Shown here: in pieces, positions 17,162 through 26,328 of the stretch
How positions within the stretch are numbered: position 1 is the first letter of the stretch
Layout of the letters: each line of letters opens with the position of its first letter
Source of the DNA: Sphingobacterium multivorum
GTDB lineage: Bacteria > Bacteroidota > Bacteroidia > Sphingobacteriales > Sphingobacteriaceae
Direction: 5' to 3'
Length of the DNA: 64,000 nt
Assembly (NCBI RefSeq): GCF_039511225.1
Contig: NZ_CP154261.1
Coordinates: 4,898,001-4,962,000 of the forward strand
Position numbers and translations under genes: made by a program
Notes under the pieces: generated by a model
The model's database searches: none
Told to the model about the DNA's origin: nothing
The model's input: only the letters and a program-made list of their open reading frames with translations

Positions 17162-18952
17162 TTAATCTAATTTCAATACCGCCATAAATGCAGATTGCGG
17201 AATCTCTACGTTCCCAACCTGACGCATGCGTTTCTTACCTTTCTTTTGTTTCTCCAAAAGCTTACGCTTCCGGGAGATGTCACCACCATAACATTTTGCC
17301 GTGACATCTTTACGTAAAGCGGAGATCGTCTCACGTGCGATGATCTTTGCGCCGATTGAAGCTTGGATACGAATTTCAAATTGTTGACGTGGTAACAGTT
17401 CTTTTAGTTTTTCACAGATCTTTTTACCAAAATCATAGGCGTTACTTCTGTGAATTAACGACGACAGGGCATCTACAGGTTCATCGTTCAATCGGATATC
17501 CAATTTGACCAAGTCTGACTTGCGATAACCAATCTGGTGGTAATCAAATGAAGCATAACCTTTAGAGATTGTTTTCAACTTATCATAAAAGTCAAATACA
17601 ATTTCTCCCATTGGCATTTCAAAAACCAATTCAACACGATCTGACGTCAAATAATGCTGATTCATGATCGTACCACGTTTCTGGATACAAAGAGACATAA
17701 TTGGTCCTACGAAATCCGATTTCGTAATAATATTAGCTTTGATATAGGGCTCTTCGATTGAATCCAATTTACTTGGATCCGGTAGATCTGAAGGATTATG
17801 TACGATCACTTCCTCTTTATCTTTGGTCATATAGGCCTTATAAGATACGTTGGGAACTGTCGTGATAACCGTCATATCAAACTCGCGCTCGAGGCGTTCC
17901 TGAATAATCTCCATGTGAAGCATACCCAAGAACCCACAACGGAAGCCGAAACCCAGGGCTGCTGATGACTCTGGTTCAAACACCAAAGAAGCATCGTTCA
18001 GCTGCAAACGGTGCATAGATTCACGCAACTCCTCGTAATCTTCCGTATCTACAGGATAAATACCCGCAAAGACCATCGGTTTCACCTCTTCAAACCCTTG
18101 GATAGCCTCAGAACAAGGACGATCTTTATGCGTAATGGTATCCCCCACTTTCACTTCACGTGCCTCCTTAATTCCAGAGATAATATAACCAACATCACCG
18201 GTCTTAATGACTTCTTTGGGTACTTGATTCAACTTCAGCGTACCAATTTCATCGGCAAAATATTCTTTCCCAGTGGCAACAAATTTCACGCGGTCGCCTT
18301 TACGGATTTCACCATTTTCAACTTTAAAATAAGCCATGATACCACGGAATGAGTTGAAAACAGAGTCAAAAATCAAGGCTTGCAAAGGTCCGTCAGGATC
18401 ACCCACCGGATGTGGAATACGGTCTACAATAGCTTCCAAAATATCCGGAACCCCAAGACCTGTTTTACCGGATGCAGGAATAATCGCATCACGGTCACCA
18501 CCGATCAAATCCACAATCTGATCTTTGACTTCTTCTGGCATAGCACCTGGAAGATCCATTTTGTTGAGGATCGGGATAATTTCCAAATCATGTTCCAACG
18601 CCAGATATAAATTTGAAATCGTTTGGGCCTGAATACCTTGAGATGCATCAACGATCAATAAAGCGCCCTCGCAGGCAGCAATTGAACGCGACACCTCATA
18701 AGAAAAATCCACGTGTCCCGGGGTATCGATTAGGTTCAAGATATATTCCTGACCATCTCTTTTATAATTCATTTGGATGGCGTGACTCTTGATCGTAATA
18801 CCACGTTCACGTTCCAAATCCATATTATCAAGTAATTGTGCCTGTGCCTCACGCTGACTGATGGTATTGGTATACTCTAAAAGGCGGTCTGCCAAAGTAC
18901 TTTTGCCATGGTCAATATGCGCAATAATACAGAAATTACGAATGTGCTTCAT
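17162..18952 (-). CDS. lepA: Elongation factor 4 (LepA), ribosome back-translocase
   Basis: This 596-residue translational GTPase has the G1 loop AHIDHGKSTL, G2 ERGITI, G3 DTPGHVDF and G4 NKMDLPGA. The LepA-specific C-terminal domain ends in RKRKLLEKQKKGKKRMR..GNVEIPQSAFMAVLK. Its established role is remodelling stalled or mis-translocated ribosomes. The length is normal. A TATCTTTG -7 element lies at 18990-18983 on this strand, giving a short leader. Confidence 0.97.
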   Translation of the reverse strand: MKHIRNFCIIAHIDHGKSTLADRLLEYTNTISQREAQAQLLDNMDLERERGITIKSHAIQMNYKRDGQEYILNLIDTPGHVDFSYEVSRSIAACEGALLIVDASQGIQAQTISNLYLALEHDLEIIPILNKMDLPGAMPEEVKDQIVDLIGGDRDAIIPASGKTGLGVPDILEAIVDRIPHPVGDPDGPLQALIFDSVFNSFRGIMAYFKVENGEIRKGDRVKFVATGKEYFADEIGTLKLNQVPKEVIKTGDVGYIISGIKEAREVKVGDTITHKDRPCSEAIQGFEEVKPMVFAGIYPVDTEDYEELRESMHRLQLNDASLVFEPESSAALGFGFRCGFLGMLHMEIIQERLEREFDMTVITTVPNVSYKAYMTKDKEEVIVHNPSDLPDPSKLDSIEEPYIKANIITKSDFVGPIMSLCIQKRGTIMNQHYLTSDRVELVFEMPMGEIVFDFYDKLKTISKGYASFDYHQIGYRKSDLVKLDIRLNDEPVDALSSLIHRSNAYDFGKKICEKLKELLPRQQFEIRIQASIGAKIIARETISALRKDVTAKCYGGDISRKRKLLEKQKKGKKRMRQVGNVEIPQSAFMAVLKLD

Positions 18953-18982
18953 ATAGGATTTTTAAACTCTTTTGCTAAAAGG

Positions 18983-18990
18983 CAAAGATA
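18983..18990 (-). promoter_or_regulatory. -7 element upstream of lepA
   Basis: TATCTTTG on the minus strand matches TAnnTTTG. No good TTG lies 19-20 bp further upstream, so the promoter call rests on the -7 box alone. Confidence 0.5.
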
Positions 18991-19098
18991 CCTTTTTTTA
19001 TATATATTTATATAACCTAGCTTTTTTTTAGTTTACTATACATGAAGAAATCAGACTATACCGTATGCCTGTTAATTAGGAGAAAGAAACAGTATTCC

Positions 19099-20088
19099 CT
19101 ATTCGGCAATAGCATATAAAAAATGTTTTTGATTCCGCGTAACATTTTCCGTATCCCAAGAAATTCTTACCCGAAATTGCTCCGTACGAATTGGGCAATT
19201 GTTGACCTGACAATACTGGCAGCACTGTGGAAGACAAGGATCCGCATGAACAAAAAATTCGGTTCGTACCGACATCTCCTTATTGACAATCTTATCCACA
19301 GCAGAAATTTCATCGTGCACCTGGGTAAGGTCAAGGTAACGGGGAAGTGTGAGATGGCAATCTACATGGAGTTCGTTCCCATAGCGCTGTACACGAAGAT
19401 TATGGACATCAATCCATTCATCTTTCCGATTGCGCTCCAAGATTTCAACAACATCCTGCACGAGTGCTGTATCCGATTCATCCATCAATCCACCGATCGA
19501 TTGGCGAAGTAGCTTATAACCATTGAAGAGAATAAAAAGCCCCAATACAATGGAGATGACTACATCGATCCACAGGAACCCTGTCAGTTTCATCAACAAT
19601 AACCCCAGTATCAATCCGACCGTACTATAGGCATCGACCTGCAGATGTTTTCCATCTGCCACCAAGGTAATGGAGCCCAATGCACGCCCGCGCTTCATGA
19701 TATAGAATCCGACAGCAAAATTTAGCACAGATGTAATACCAATCAGATAAATCCCTTGTTCGAGGTGTGTTAACGCTGCAGGAAAGAAAAGATTGTAACA
19801 AGCCTTGGCTAAGATAATGGCTCCAGCGATGAAAATAAGTCCACCTTCCAAAAACACCGAAAAGAACTCCACTTTACCATGCCCGTAAGGATGATTCTCA
19901 TCCTTAGGCTGTGCCGAAAGATAAATACTATAAAATGCAAAACCCGAAGCAATCACATTAACAATACTCTCTGCCGCATCTGTAAAGATTGCACTGGAGT
20001 CCGTTAAGAAGTAGGCAAAAAACTTCACAATCATCAGACCTATTCCCGTAAAAAGCGATAATAAAACCAATCTTCTTTGTCTTGACAT
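19099..20088 (-). CDS. Cation diffusion facilitator (CDF) metal exporter
   Basis: This is a 329-residue inner-membrane antiporter with six predicted membrane segments. The CDF features seen are SSAIFTDAAESIVNV in TM2 (metal-site Asp), HPYGHGKVEFFS after TM3, and LQVDAYSTVG in TM5. A cytoplasmic ferredoxin-like domain contains VHNLRVQRYGNELHVDCHLTLP. The C-terminus adds a Cys cluster (PCLPQCCQYCQVNNC) that could bind extra metal. The substrate is likely Zn2+, Fe2+ or Mn2+, unresolved. Transcribed alone. Confidence 0.9.
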   Translation of the reverse strand: MSRQRRLVLLSLFTGIGLMIVKFFAYFLTDSSAIFTDAAESIVNVIASGFAFYSIYLSAQPKDENHPYGHGKVEFFSVFLEGGLIFIAGAIILAKACYNLFFPAALTHLEQGIYLIGITSVLNFAVGFYIMKRGRALGSITLVADGKHLQVDAYSTVGLILGLLLMKLTGFLWIDVVISIVLGLFILFNGYKLLRQSIGGLMDESDTALVQDVVEILERNRKDEWIDVHNLRVQRYGNELHVDCHLTLPRYLDLTQVHDEISAVDKIVNKEMSVRTEFFVHADPCLPQCCQYCQVNNCPIRTEQFRVRISWDTENVTRNQKHFLYAIAE

Positions 20089-20340
20089 GATACTTATCTT
20101 CTATATGAAACCGTTTATGAGCAAATGATGAAATGAGGACTAGCCAACGTTTTTGTGAGCGCAAAGGTAAAGATATAACGACAAATCAGAACGATTAGTT
20201 TTGAACATCCAAGGTCCGGGATCAATTAAATAACTTTGCTAAATCGCTTCAATAGCCCTTTTGTTAAAAAAGCCCAATAAAAGAGCTACTTTTCTTTGTA
20301 AATTCTCAAAAATAAAGAAGATTATTTGCAACGTATGTAA

Positions 20341-20348
20341 TATCTTTG
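20341..20348 (+). promoter_or_regulatory. -7 element of the aminotransferase gene
   Basis: TATCTTTG sits only 7 bases before the ATG at 20356, implying an extremely short or absent leader. TTG at 20326-20328 is closer (12 bp) than the usual 19-20. Confidence 0.5.
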
Positions 20349-20355
20349 TCTTACC

Positions 20356-21561
20356 ATGAGCACATCATCATACTTATCAGACAGGATAAATAATTTGTCC
20401 GAATCGGCTACACTTAAAATGACCAAGTTGGGCCGCGAATTAGCAGCAAAAGGCGTTAATGTAATTAGCCTTAGCGTAGGTGAACCTGATTTCAACACCC
20501 CTGAGCATGTAAAGGATGCAGCGAAGAAAGCCCTAGATGAAAACTGGACGCGTTATTCGCCGGTACCGGGATACCCAGAATTGCGCCAGGCAATTGTAAA
20601 CAAGTTGAAGACAGAAAACAATTTAGATTATGATATCTCTCAAATTGTTGTTTCTACAGGTGCAAAACAATCCCTGTCTAATGTAATTTTGACTTTGATC
20701 AACCCCGGTGATGAGGTAATTATCCCAACACCTTATTGGGTATCATACTCCGAAATGGTCGTTTTAGCAGAAGGAAAATCGGTATTTATCAATACAGAGA
20801 TAGACAATAACTTTAAGATTACACCAGCACAATTGGAAGCGGCAATTACACCCAAAACCAAATTGTTCATGTTCTCTTCGCCAAACAACCCTACTGGAAC
20901 AGTTTACAGCAAAGATGAATTGGCTGCATTAGCTGAAGTTTTCGAAAAACATCCGCAGGTATTTATCCTATCCGATGAGATCTACGAACATATCAACTTT
21001 GTAGATAAACACGAATCCATCGCACAATTTGAAAGCATCAAAGATAGAGTGATCATCATCAATGGCTTTTCAAAAGCATTTGCAATGACGGGATGGCGTT
21101 TAGGTTATATCGCTGCTAACAAAACCATTGCCGCCGCAAATGATAAATTACAAGGACAGACAACCTCAGGTACCTGTTCAATTTCTCAACGTGCGGGTAT
21201 CGTCGCTTATGAACAAGGATTAGAATCTGTCAACAAAATGAAAGAAGCTTTCGCTCGTCGTCGCCAATTGGTATACGATCTATTGAGTGAAATCCCAGGT
21301 GTAAGAACAAATCTACCAGAGGGTGCATTCTATTTCTTCCCTGAAATCTCTTCGTTCTTTGGTAAAAAAGACCAAGATGGTAATGTCATTAAAAACTCAT
21401 CTGATTTGGCATTGTACTTATTGAATGTTGGTCACGTAGCCACTGTAGGTGGAGATTCATTCGGTAACGACAACTACATCCGTTTGTCCTATGCAGCTTC
21501 AGATGAAAGTTTGATCGAAGCTTTAAAAAGAATCAAAGAAGCACTAGGAAAACTAGCCTAG
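20356..21561 (+). CDS. PLP-dependent class I aminotransferase (aspartate aminotransferase type)
   Basis: This 401-residue cytosolic enzyme of fold type I is close to the thermophilic-type (subgroup Ib) aspartate aminotransferases. It shows SVGEPDFNTPEHV, YSPVPGYPELRQAI, SSPNNPTGTVYS (Asn binding PLP O3'), ILSDEIYEHI (PLP-N Asp), the Schiff-base lysine in NGFSKAFAMTGWRLGY and the substrate arginine in NYIRLSYA. It probably transaminates aspartate with 2-oxoglutarate. Other substrates such as prephenate cannot be excluded. It ends in a clear terminator. Confidence 0.92.
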   Translation: MSTSSYLSDRINNLSESATLKMTKLGRELAAKGVNVISLSVGEPDFNTPEHVKDAAKKALDENWTRYSPVPGYPELRQAIVNKLKTENNLDYDISQIVVSTGAKQSLSNVILTLINPGDEVIIPTPYWVSYSEMVVLAEGKSVFINTEIDNNFKITPAQLEAAITPKTKLFMFSSPNNPTGTVYSKDELAALAEVFEKHPQVFILSDEIYEHINFVDKHESIAQFESIKDRVIIINGFSKAFAMTGWRLGYIAANKTIAAANDKLQGQTTSGTCSISQRAGIVAYEQGLESVNKMKEAFARRRQLVYDLLSEIPGVRTNLPEGAFYFFPEISSFFGKKDQDGNVIKNSSDLALYLLNVGHVATVGGDSFGNDNYIRLSYAASDESLIEALKRIKEALGKLA

Positions 21562-21578
21562 TCGCTTATCCCAATATA

Positions 21579-21608
21579 AAAAAAGAGCTCCTATGAGCTC
21601 TTTTTTTA
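21579..21608 (+). terminator. Intrinsic terminator
   Basis: AAAAAGAGCTC / GAGCTCTTTTT hairpin with a 4-base loop and T7 tail after the aminotransferase. Confidence 0.9.
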
Positions 21609-21732
21609 TGCAGTGCCAATTCCCCATACGTTTTCGACACAGCTTAAACGCCGATTCGGTCAAATATCATCTCAGCTCCATAATTTAAGTAGATGCTATC
21701 GCTTGAAATAAATATTTATTACATTTACTCCT

Positions 21733-23763
21733 ATGAGTATTTTAACAGAGAAATTTAAAACGCAGCACGACACGGCTCCGTTTTCACAGATAAAAAACGA
21801 AGATTATATTCCCGCATTTGATGAAGCTATTCAGCAGACAAAAGATGAAGTCGATGCAATCGTCAACAATCCCGAAACGGCAACGTTCGACAATACGATC
21901 GCTGCGATGTCTTACTCAGGACAAACACTAGACCGCTTGTCCAATATCTTTTTCAACCTTCATTCCGCTGAAACCAACGCCGATCTTGAAAAAATCGCAC
22001 AGGATGTAGCCCCAAAATTATCTGCTTTAGGAAATGATATCACCTTAAATTTCGATCTTTTCAAAAGGGTTAAGGCTGTATACGATCAGAAAGATCAACT
22101 GACATTGACGGCAGAACAAACGACTCTATTGGAAAAATCCTATAAGGATTTTGTACGCAACGGAGCTCTTTTGAATGATGAACAAAAAGGAAAACTCCGC
22201 GAAATAGATGCCGAGCTATCGCTTTTAAAATTGAAATTCGGCGAGAACGTCCTCGCCGAAACCAATGCCTACCAGCTGTTGGTAACAGACGAAAAAGATC
22301 TTGCCGGACTTCCAGAGGGTGCCATAGAAGCTGCACATGCTCTGGCTAAAGCTAACGAAAAAGAAGGCTGGCTTTTTACCCTGGATTTTCCAAGCTACCT
22401 TCCTTTTGTCACGTATGCCGACAATCGGGAACTTCGCAAAGAAATTACCCTCGCGGCAGGCCGCAAAGGATTTCAAGATAACGAGCACAACAACGTGGAC
22501 AATGTCCTTAAAATTGTAAAACTTCGCTTCGAACGGGCCAAATTATTAGGCTACGCTACCCATGCCGACTTTGTCCTTGCCGAACGTATGGCACAAGACC
22601 CAGGCAAAGTCAAGGAATTTCTAAACGACCTGCTTGGAAAAGCGAAACCAGCAGCGGTAAAAGAATTTGCAGAATTATCCCAATTTGCAAAAAATTTGCA
22701 TGGCATAGACCAACTGGAAAAATGGGATGGCGCCTATTATGCCGAAAAGCTGAAACAAGAACGCTTTAATCTGGACGATGAAAAGCTCAAACCTTATTTC
22801 AAACTCGAAAATGTCTTACAAGGCGCTTTCGAAGTAGCGCATCGTTTGTTTGGCATCAACTTCAAAGAAGTCGATACAATAGATACCTACCACGAAGAAG
22901 TACAAACATTTGAAGTCAGTAAAGACAACGGTGAATTAGTGGCTATCTTCTATGCCGATTTCTTCCCGCGTAAGGGCAAGAGAAATGGGGCATGGATGAC
23001 CTCTTTCAAACCACAGTACATTCAAGATGGTAAACAAGAACGTCCTCATGTCTCTATTGTTTGCAATTTTACGCGTCCTACAGCTTCAAAACCTTCGCTG
23101 TTGACCTTTCAGGAAGTGACAACATTATTTCACGAATTTGGACACGCCCTACATGGTATGCTCGCTGACAGCACTTATCCTACACTATCTGGAACATCTG
23201 TGTATTGGGATTTTGTCGAGTTACCGAGTCAGGTGATGGAAAACTGGTGCTATGAAAAAGAAGCCCTTGAGCTATTTGCAAAACACTATGAAACTGGCGA
23301 AGTGATCCCGATGGAACTTGTCGAAAAGATCCGCGAAAGCGCGTCCTTTCTTGAGGGGATGGCGACTATGCGCCAATTGAGCTTTGGGCTATTGGATATG
23401 GGCTGGCATGGACAGGATCCAACTTCGATCTCGGATCTGAAAGCATTCGAAGACGAACAGTTTGCCTCAACAAAACTCTATCCCGATGTCAAGGAAAATG
23501 CCATGAGTACGGCCTTCTCCCATATTTTCAATGGCGGTTATTCTTCAGGCTATTACAGCTATAAATGGGCCGAAGTCCTGGATGCCGATGCATTTGACTA
23601 CTTTAAACAAAACGGTATTTTCAATAAGGAAATCGCGACTAAATTCAAGGATAATATTCTTTCAAAAGGTGGAACCGAACATCCAATGGTGCTATACAAA
23701 CGCTTCCGCGGACAGGAACCTTCGGTAGAACCTTTATTGAAAAGAGCTGGATTGATCAAATAA
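21733..23763 (+). CDS. dcp: M3-family oligopeptidase / peptidyl-dipeptidase
   Basis: This is a 676-residue zinc peptidase of the Dcp/oligopeptidase A family. It has the zinc motif FHEFGHALHG (His467, Glu468, His471) and the third ligand in WDFVELPSQVMENW. The C-terminal substrate-channel motif FSHIFNGGYSSGYYSYKW is also present. No signal peptide is visible, so it is cytosolic and probably finishes degradation of short peptides. The length matches the family. I cannot firmly separate Dcp from PrlC-type specificity. Confidence 0.92.
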   Translation: MSILTEKFKTQHDTAPFSQIKNEDYIPAFDEAIQQTKDEVDAIVNNPETATFDNTIAAMSYSGQTLDRLSNIFFNLHSAETNADLEKIAQDVAPKLSALGNDITLNFDLFKRVKAVYDQKDQLTLTAEQTTLLEKSYKDFVRNGALLNDEQKGKLREIDAELSLLKLKFGENVLAETNAYQLLVTDEKDLAGLPEGAIEAAHALAKANEKEGWLFTLDFPSYLPFVTYADNRELRKEITLAAGRKGFQDNEHNNVDNVLKIVKLRFERAKLLGYATHADFVLAERMAQDPGKVKEFLNDLLGKAKPAAVKEFAELSQFAKNLHGIDQLEKWDGAYYAEKLKQERFNLDDEKLKPYFKLENVLQGAFEVAHRLFGINFKEVDTIDTYHEEVQTFEVSKDNGELVAIFYADFFPRKGKRNGAWMTSFKPQYIQDGKQERPHVSIVCNFTRPTASKPSLLTFQEVTTLFHEFGHALHGMLADSTYPTLSGTSVYWDFVELPSQVMENWCYEKEALELFAKHYETGEVIPMELVEKIRESASFLEGMATMRQLSFGLLDMGWHGQDPTSISDLKAFEDEQFASTKLYPDVKENAMSTAFSHIFNGGYSSGYYSYKWAEVLDADAFDYFKQNGIFNKEIATKFKDNILSKGGTEHPMVLYKRFRGQEPSVEPLLKRAGLIK

Positions 23764-23781
23764 TTGGATTGATTAAATCAT

Positions 23782-23812
23782 AAAAAAGCTGGATGTAAAA
23801 TCCAGCTTTTTT
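23782..23812 (+). terminator. Intrinsic terminator
   Basis: AAAAAGCTGGA / TCCAGCTTTTT hairpin just after the M3 peptidase stop. The remaining ~230 bp to the ssrA promoter show no gene. Confidence 0.88.
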
Positions 23813-24045
23813 ATTGGAAACATAGGTATACCAAGAACTTCCTTGCCTATCAAAGTCCCTGTGAAAATACCGAGCATTCAGCCGATTAAATAACTTTTAT
23901 TTCACACTGTATAATTGCAAGCAACATTAATATTTCACGAATTCCATAGGTCTTATACTGGCCATACCTGATCCTAAGTAATTTTATAAAAGCGTCATTT
24001 GTTTTCCATTCAAAACTAGGGTATTAAACAAGAATCGCGTATATC

Positions 24046-24076
24046 TTGCCCATTTAGCAAAAAATTAGTATCTTTG
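24046..24076 (+). promoter_or_regulatory. Promoter of ssrA
   Basis: TTG at 24046-24048, a 20-bp spacer, then TATCTTTG at 24069-24076, ending 12 bases before the tmRNA 5' end. Confidence 0.75.
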
Positions 24077-24088
24077 TAAGACATAATT

Positions 24089-24453
24089 GGGGTTGACCGG
24101 AATTGACAGGATGGAGACGGTTATGTAAGCATGTAGTGCGTTGTTAGTAGAGCACTTTAATCTGAACTTTCAGAATTATAACTGGCGAAGAAAACTACGC
24201 CTTAGCTGCTTAAGTTAGACTTAACATAGCTATTTGTCCCGTTAGATCCTGTTCTTTGGTTTAACATTCGGGGCATCGAACAATAGAACTGGCAAGTGTG
24301 ATGTTGCTAAGCACTTGTGAGAAACAGCAACTACGGCGTACGGTATAGGTAAGCGACTCACCTTCCCTCGCTCGACAATTAAAGAGAAGCTAAACATGTA
24401 GAAAGCGTATACAGTACCATGACTGGACGAGAGTTCGAATCTCTCCAGCTCCA
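24089..24453 (+). ncRNA. ssrA: Transfer-messenger RNA
   Basis: This one-piece tmRNA of about 365 nt rescues stalled ribosomes. The 5' GGGGTTG pairs with 3' CAGCTCC, and A24453 is the discriminator base. The T arm GAGAG-TTCGAAT-CTCTC lies near the 3' end. The tag reading frame at 24184-24213 encodes GEENYALAA followed by TAA, matching Bacteroidota tags that end in ALAA for ClpXP recognition. The 3' end doubles as the integration site of the adjacent prophage. Confidence 0.96.
24431..24453 (+). other. Probable attL core at the tmRNA 3' end
   Basis: The last bases of ssrA (T arm plus acceptor strand) form the border between chromosome and prophage. tmRNA 3' ends are well-known targets of tyrosine integrases, and the integrase gene starts about 100 bp away. 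The exact crossover cannot be fixed without attR. Confidence 0.6.
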
Positions 24454-24457
24454 CTAG

Positions 24458-24492
24458 AAAGACCACGTTCAGCAGTGCTGAAAGTGGTCTTT
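24458..24492 (+). terminator. Terminator immediately after ssrA
   Basis: AAAGACCAC.TTCAGCA / TGCTGAA.GTGGTCTTT, a ~16-bp stem with one mismatch, ending in a TTTT tract. It starts five bases past the tmRNA end, so in this lysogen it is probably on the phage side of attL. Confidence 0.85.
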
Positions 24493-24509
24493 TAGGTTCT
24501 GAAGGTTTT

Positions 24510-24533
24510 TCGCAACCAAAATCGCAACCAAAA
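24510..24533 (+). repeat. Tandem 12-bp direct repeat beside attL
   Basis: TCGCAACCAAAA occurs twice in exact tandem (24510-24521, 24522-24533), followed by a partial GCAAC. It lies between attL and the integrase start, which suits arm-type integrase or excisionase binding sites. Confidence 0.55.
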
Positions 24534-24560
24534 GCAACACGGAAGAATAGGAAAAGATTT

Positions 24561-25754
24561 ATGACAAGCATACCATATAAATTACCAACAATCGTTCGCG
24601 GGAAAAAGTATTGGCATGTAGCCTATTTCTTTGAACTTCCGGATGCCCCAGGTAAATTCAAGAAATTTCAGGTTAAGGATGGCATCAATTACACCAAAGA
24701 TCTTGCTCAAAGGGAAACAGAAATTCAGCAACTAAGAGATGATGTAGAGCTTGCGTTAAAAAATGGCTTCAATCCGTTTCTTCCACAAATAACCGTCGAT
24801 CGCCAACTTAAAAAAGTTGAGGAGGAGATTGCTGATGAAAAATCTAAGAATAAAACACAACCTTGGTCGATAAAAAAAGGAGAAGAGGAGTTCAACAAAT
24901 ATGGGGTAAAGAAAAACCTTTCGGCCGAAACAATGAGAAAATATAAATCATATTTTTCAGTTTTCAACCAATGGGTAGATAAGAGTGATCTTAGAAGCAT
25001 TCCCTTGTCTAAGATAGATGAGGATCATATTACTGATTTTCTTGATCAAAGTTTTGAAGATTATAGCTGGAGCCCTAGAACCTACAATAACTACTTAAAT
25101 TTCTTATCCACTTTTTTTACTCGAGTTCTCTCATTGGAAAAGCGAAAGAATAAGGAGGTCGAATATTCTATAGATTTTGATTTCTTAGAATTGAAAAATT
25201 CACGAGCGGAAAAAAACAAATATTACACAGAGTCAGTTGCTAATCTCATTAAGAAAGAGATAGAAAATGATATCGAACTAAGCCGATATGTACGCTGGAT
25301 CTTCTACAGCTGTATGCGCCCAAATGAGATCCGTCATTTAAAAATAGAAAGAATAGATTTCAATGCTCGACAAATAAAAATTGATGGAAAAACGGGTTTC
25401 CGTTTTGTCCCCATTTGTGACGAACTCTTATTGTTAATGAAGGAGATGGGGCTGGAAGAATCTAAAATAGATAATTTCGTTTTCGGCAAAGGTGGGAAAC
25501 CAGGTCCGGAAATGGTCCATAGCGATTATTTTAGAGATCGGTATCGCCCGATTAAAGTAAAGCACAATCTTGATATGAATTATACTCTTTATTCGTGGAA
25601 ACATACACGGGTTGTTTCTCTTATTGCTGCTGGCTTCGATGATAATCAAGTTATGACGCTTACAGGCCATCGAGACAGAGCTGGTTTTGAAGCTTACAAA
25701 CGGGAATTGGTTATTGATAACACAATAATGAAAGGAAAGACGATAACATTCTAG
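24561..25754 (+). CDS. int: Prophage tyrosine-type integrase
   Basis: This is a 397-residue phage integrase. It has an N-terminal arm-binding region, a core-binding helical domain at about 100-200 and a catalytic domain at about 220-390. Catalytic residues visible are Arg253 (CMRPNEIRHL), Lys277, His370 (LTGHRDRAG) and nucleophile Tyr379 (FEAYKRE). Box II reads YSWKHT instead of HxLRHT, so the usual His and Arg are Tyr345 and Lys347. I believe this variant recurs in Bacteroidota integrases. It sits right next to attL and is the only large phage gene reading rightward here. Confidence 0.93.
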   Translation: MTSIPYKLPTIVRGKKYWHVAYFFELPDAPGKFKKFQVKDGINYTKDLAQRETEIQQLRDDVELALKNGFNPFLPQITVDRQLKKVEEEIADEKSKNKTQPWSIKKGEEEFNKYGVKKNLSAETMRKYKSYFSVFNQWVDKSDLRSIPLSKIDEDHITDFLDQSFEDYSWSPRTYNNYLNFLSTFFTRVLSLEKRKNKEVEYSIDFDFLELKNSRAEKNKYYTESVANLIKKEIENDIELSRYVRWIFYSCMRPNEIRHLKIERIDFNARQIKIDGKTGFRFVPICDELLLLMKEMGLEESKIDNFVFGKGGKPGPEMVHSDYFRDRYRPIKVKHNLDMNYTLYSWKHTRVVSLIAAGFDDNQVMTLTGHRDRAGFEAYKRELVIDNTIMKGKTITF

Positions 25755-25770
25755 AATTATGATCAATTTT

Positions 25771-25797
25771 AATAATACTAATATTATTAGTATTATT
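25771..25797. promoter_or_regulatory. 27-bp odd palindrome between int and the next gene
   Basis: AATAATACTAATA and its exact complement flank a single central T (13-bp arms). It starts 17 bp after the int stop and ends 5 bp before the next start. With no GC clamp or T tract it looks more like an operator than a terminator. Confidence 0.5.
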
Positions 25798-25802
25798 GTA
25801 GA

Positions 25803-26264
25803 ATGAAACCTCTTGAAGTCCATTGCCGTAACCGTGTACTATATGCCCGAATAAGCATAGAAGATAAAGGTATTGGTATGCGTGACTATTATTTGTACCA
25901 CAAAAATGGTGTTAGCTTTTATATTTTCCGGAAAGAAGAGAGTATATGGAAGCTAGTGTATGGCCAACTTGATGAGGATATCCGAGAATCATGCATTGAT
26001 GCATTGATATTACGATTCGACGAAGATGTGCCTGAAATTTTCTATCACCAAGGACAGCGGCAGATAGTCAGAATATCTTCTGAAAAGAGACTTATTTGGC
26101 TTGTCTATTTAAACGAGGTGTATTGCGGTCGTATTGATTTCCATGCCCCATCGATGGATTTTAGTCACAAAATAGAAAACGAAACCCTGCTTACAGACGA
26201 AAATTTTAAAAGGTACATCTATAAAATCCGACACTCCGAAATAAGGTGGAATCGTTCAATTTAA
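25803..26264 (+). CDS. Hypothetical prophage protein next to integrase
   Basis: This 153-residue soluble protein of mixed alpha/beta appearance has no recognisable domain, signal peptide or membrane segment. It is rich in Tyr, Trp and charged residues (YYLYHKNGVSFYIFRKEESIWKLVYG). It sits 48 bp downstream of int on the same strand, separated by a perfect palindrome, and is closed by a terminator. The position at the attachment end is typical for excision control or lysogeny genes. No function can be assigned. Confidence 0.6.
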   Translation: MKPLEVHCRNRVLYARISIEDKGIGMRDYYLYHKNGVSFYIFRKEESIWKLVYGQLDEDIRESCIDALILRFDEDVPEIFYHQGQRQIVRISSEKRLIWLVYLNEVYCGRIDFHAPSMDFSHKIENETLLTDENFKRYIYKIRHSEIRWNRSI

Positions 26265-26294
26265 AAGGCCGAGTATTTATTTCCTCGGCCTTTT
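26263..26294. terminator. Bidirectional terminator at the end of the phage late region
   Basis: AAAAGGCCGAG / CTCGGCCTTTT stem, 9-10 base loop, between the rightward 153-residue gene and the leftward lysis region. Confidence 0.85.
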
Positions 26295-26328
26295 AACATT
26301 ACTATTCTTTTTATACCATTTACAACAA

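Noticed and set aside
24242..24571. 109-codon minus-strand frame
   Set aside because: It runs antisense through tmRNA and its terminator.
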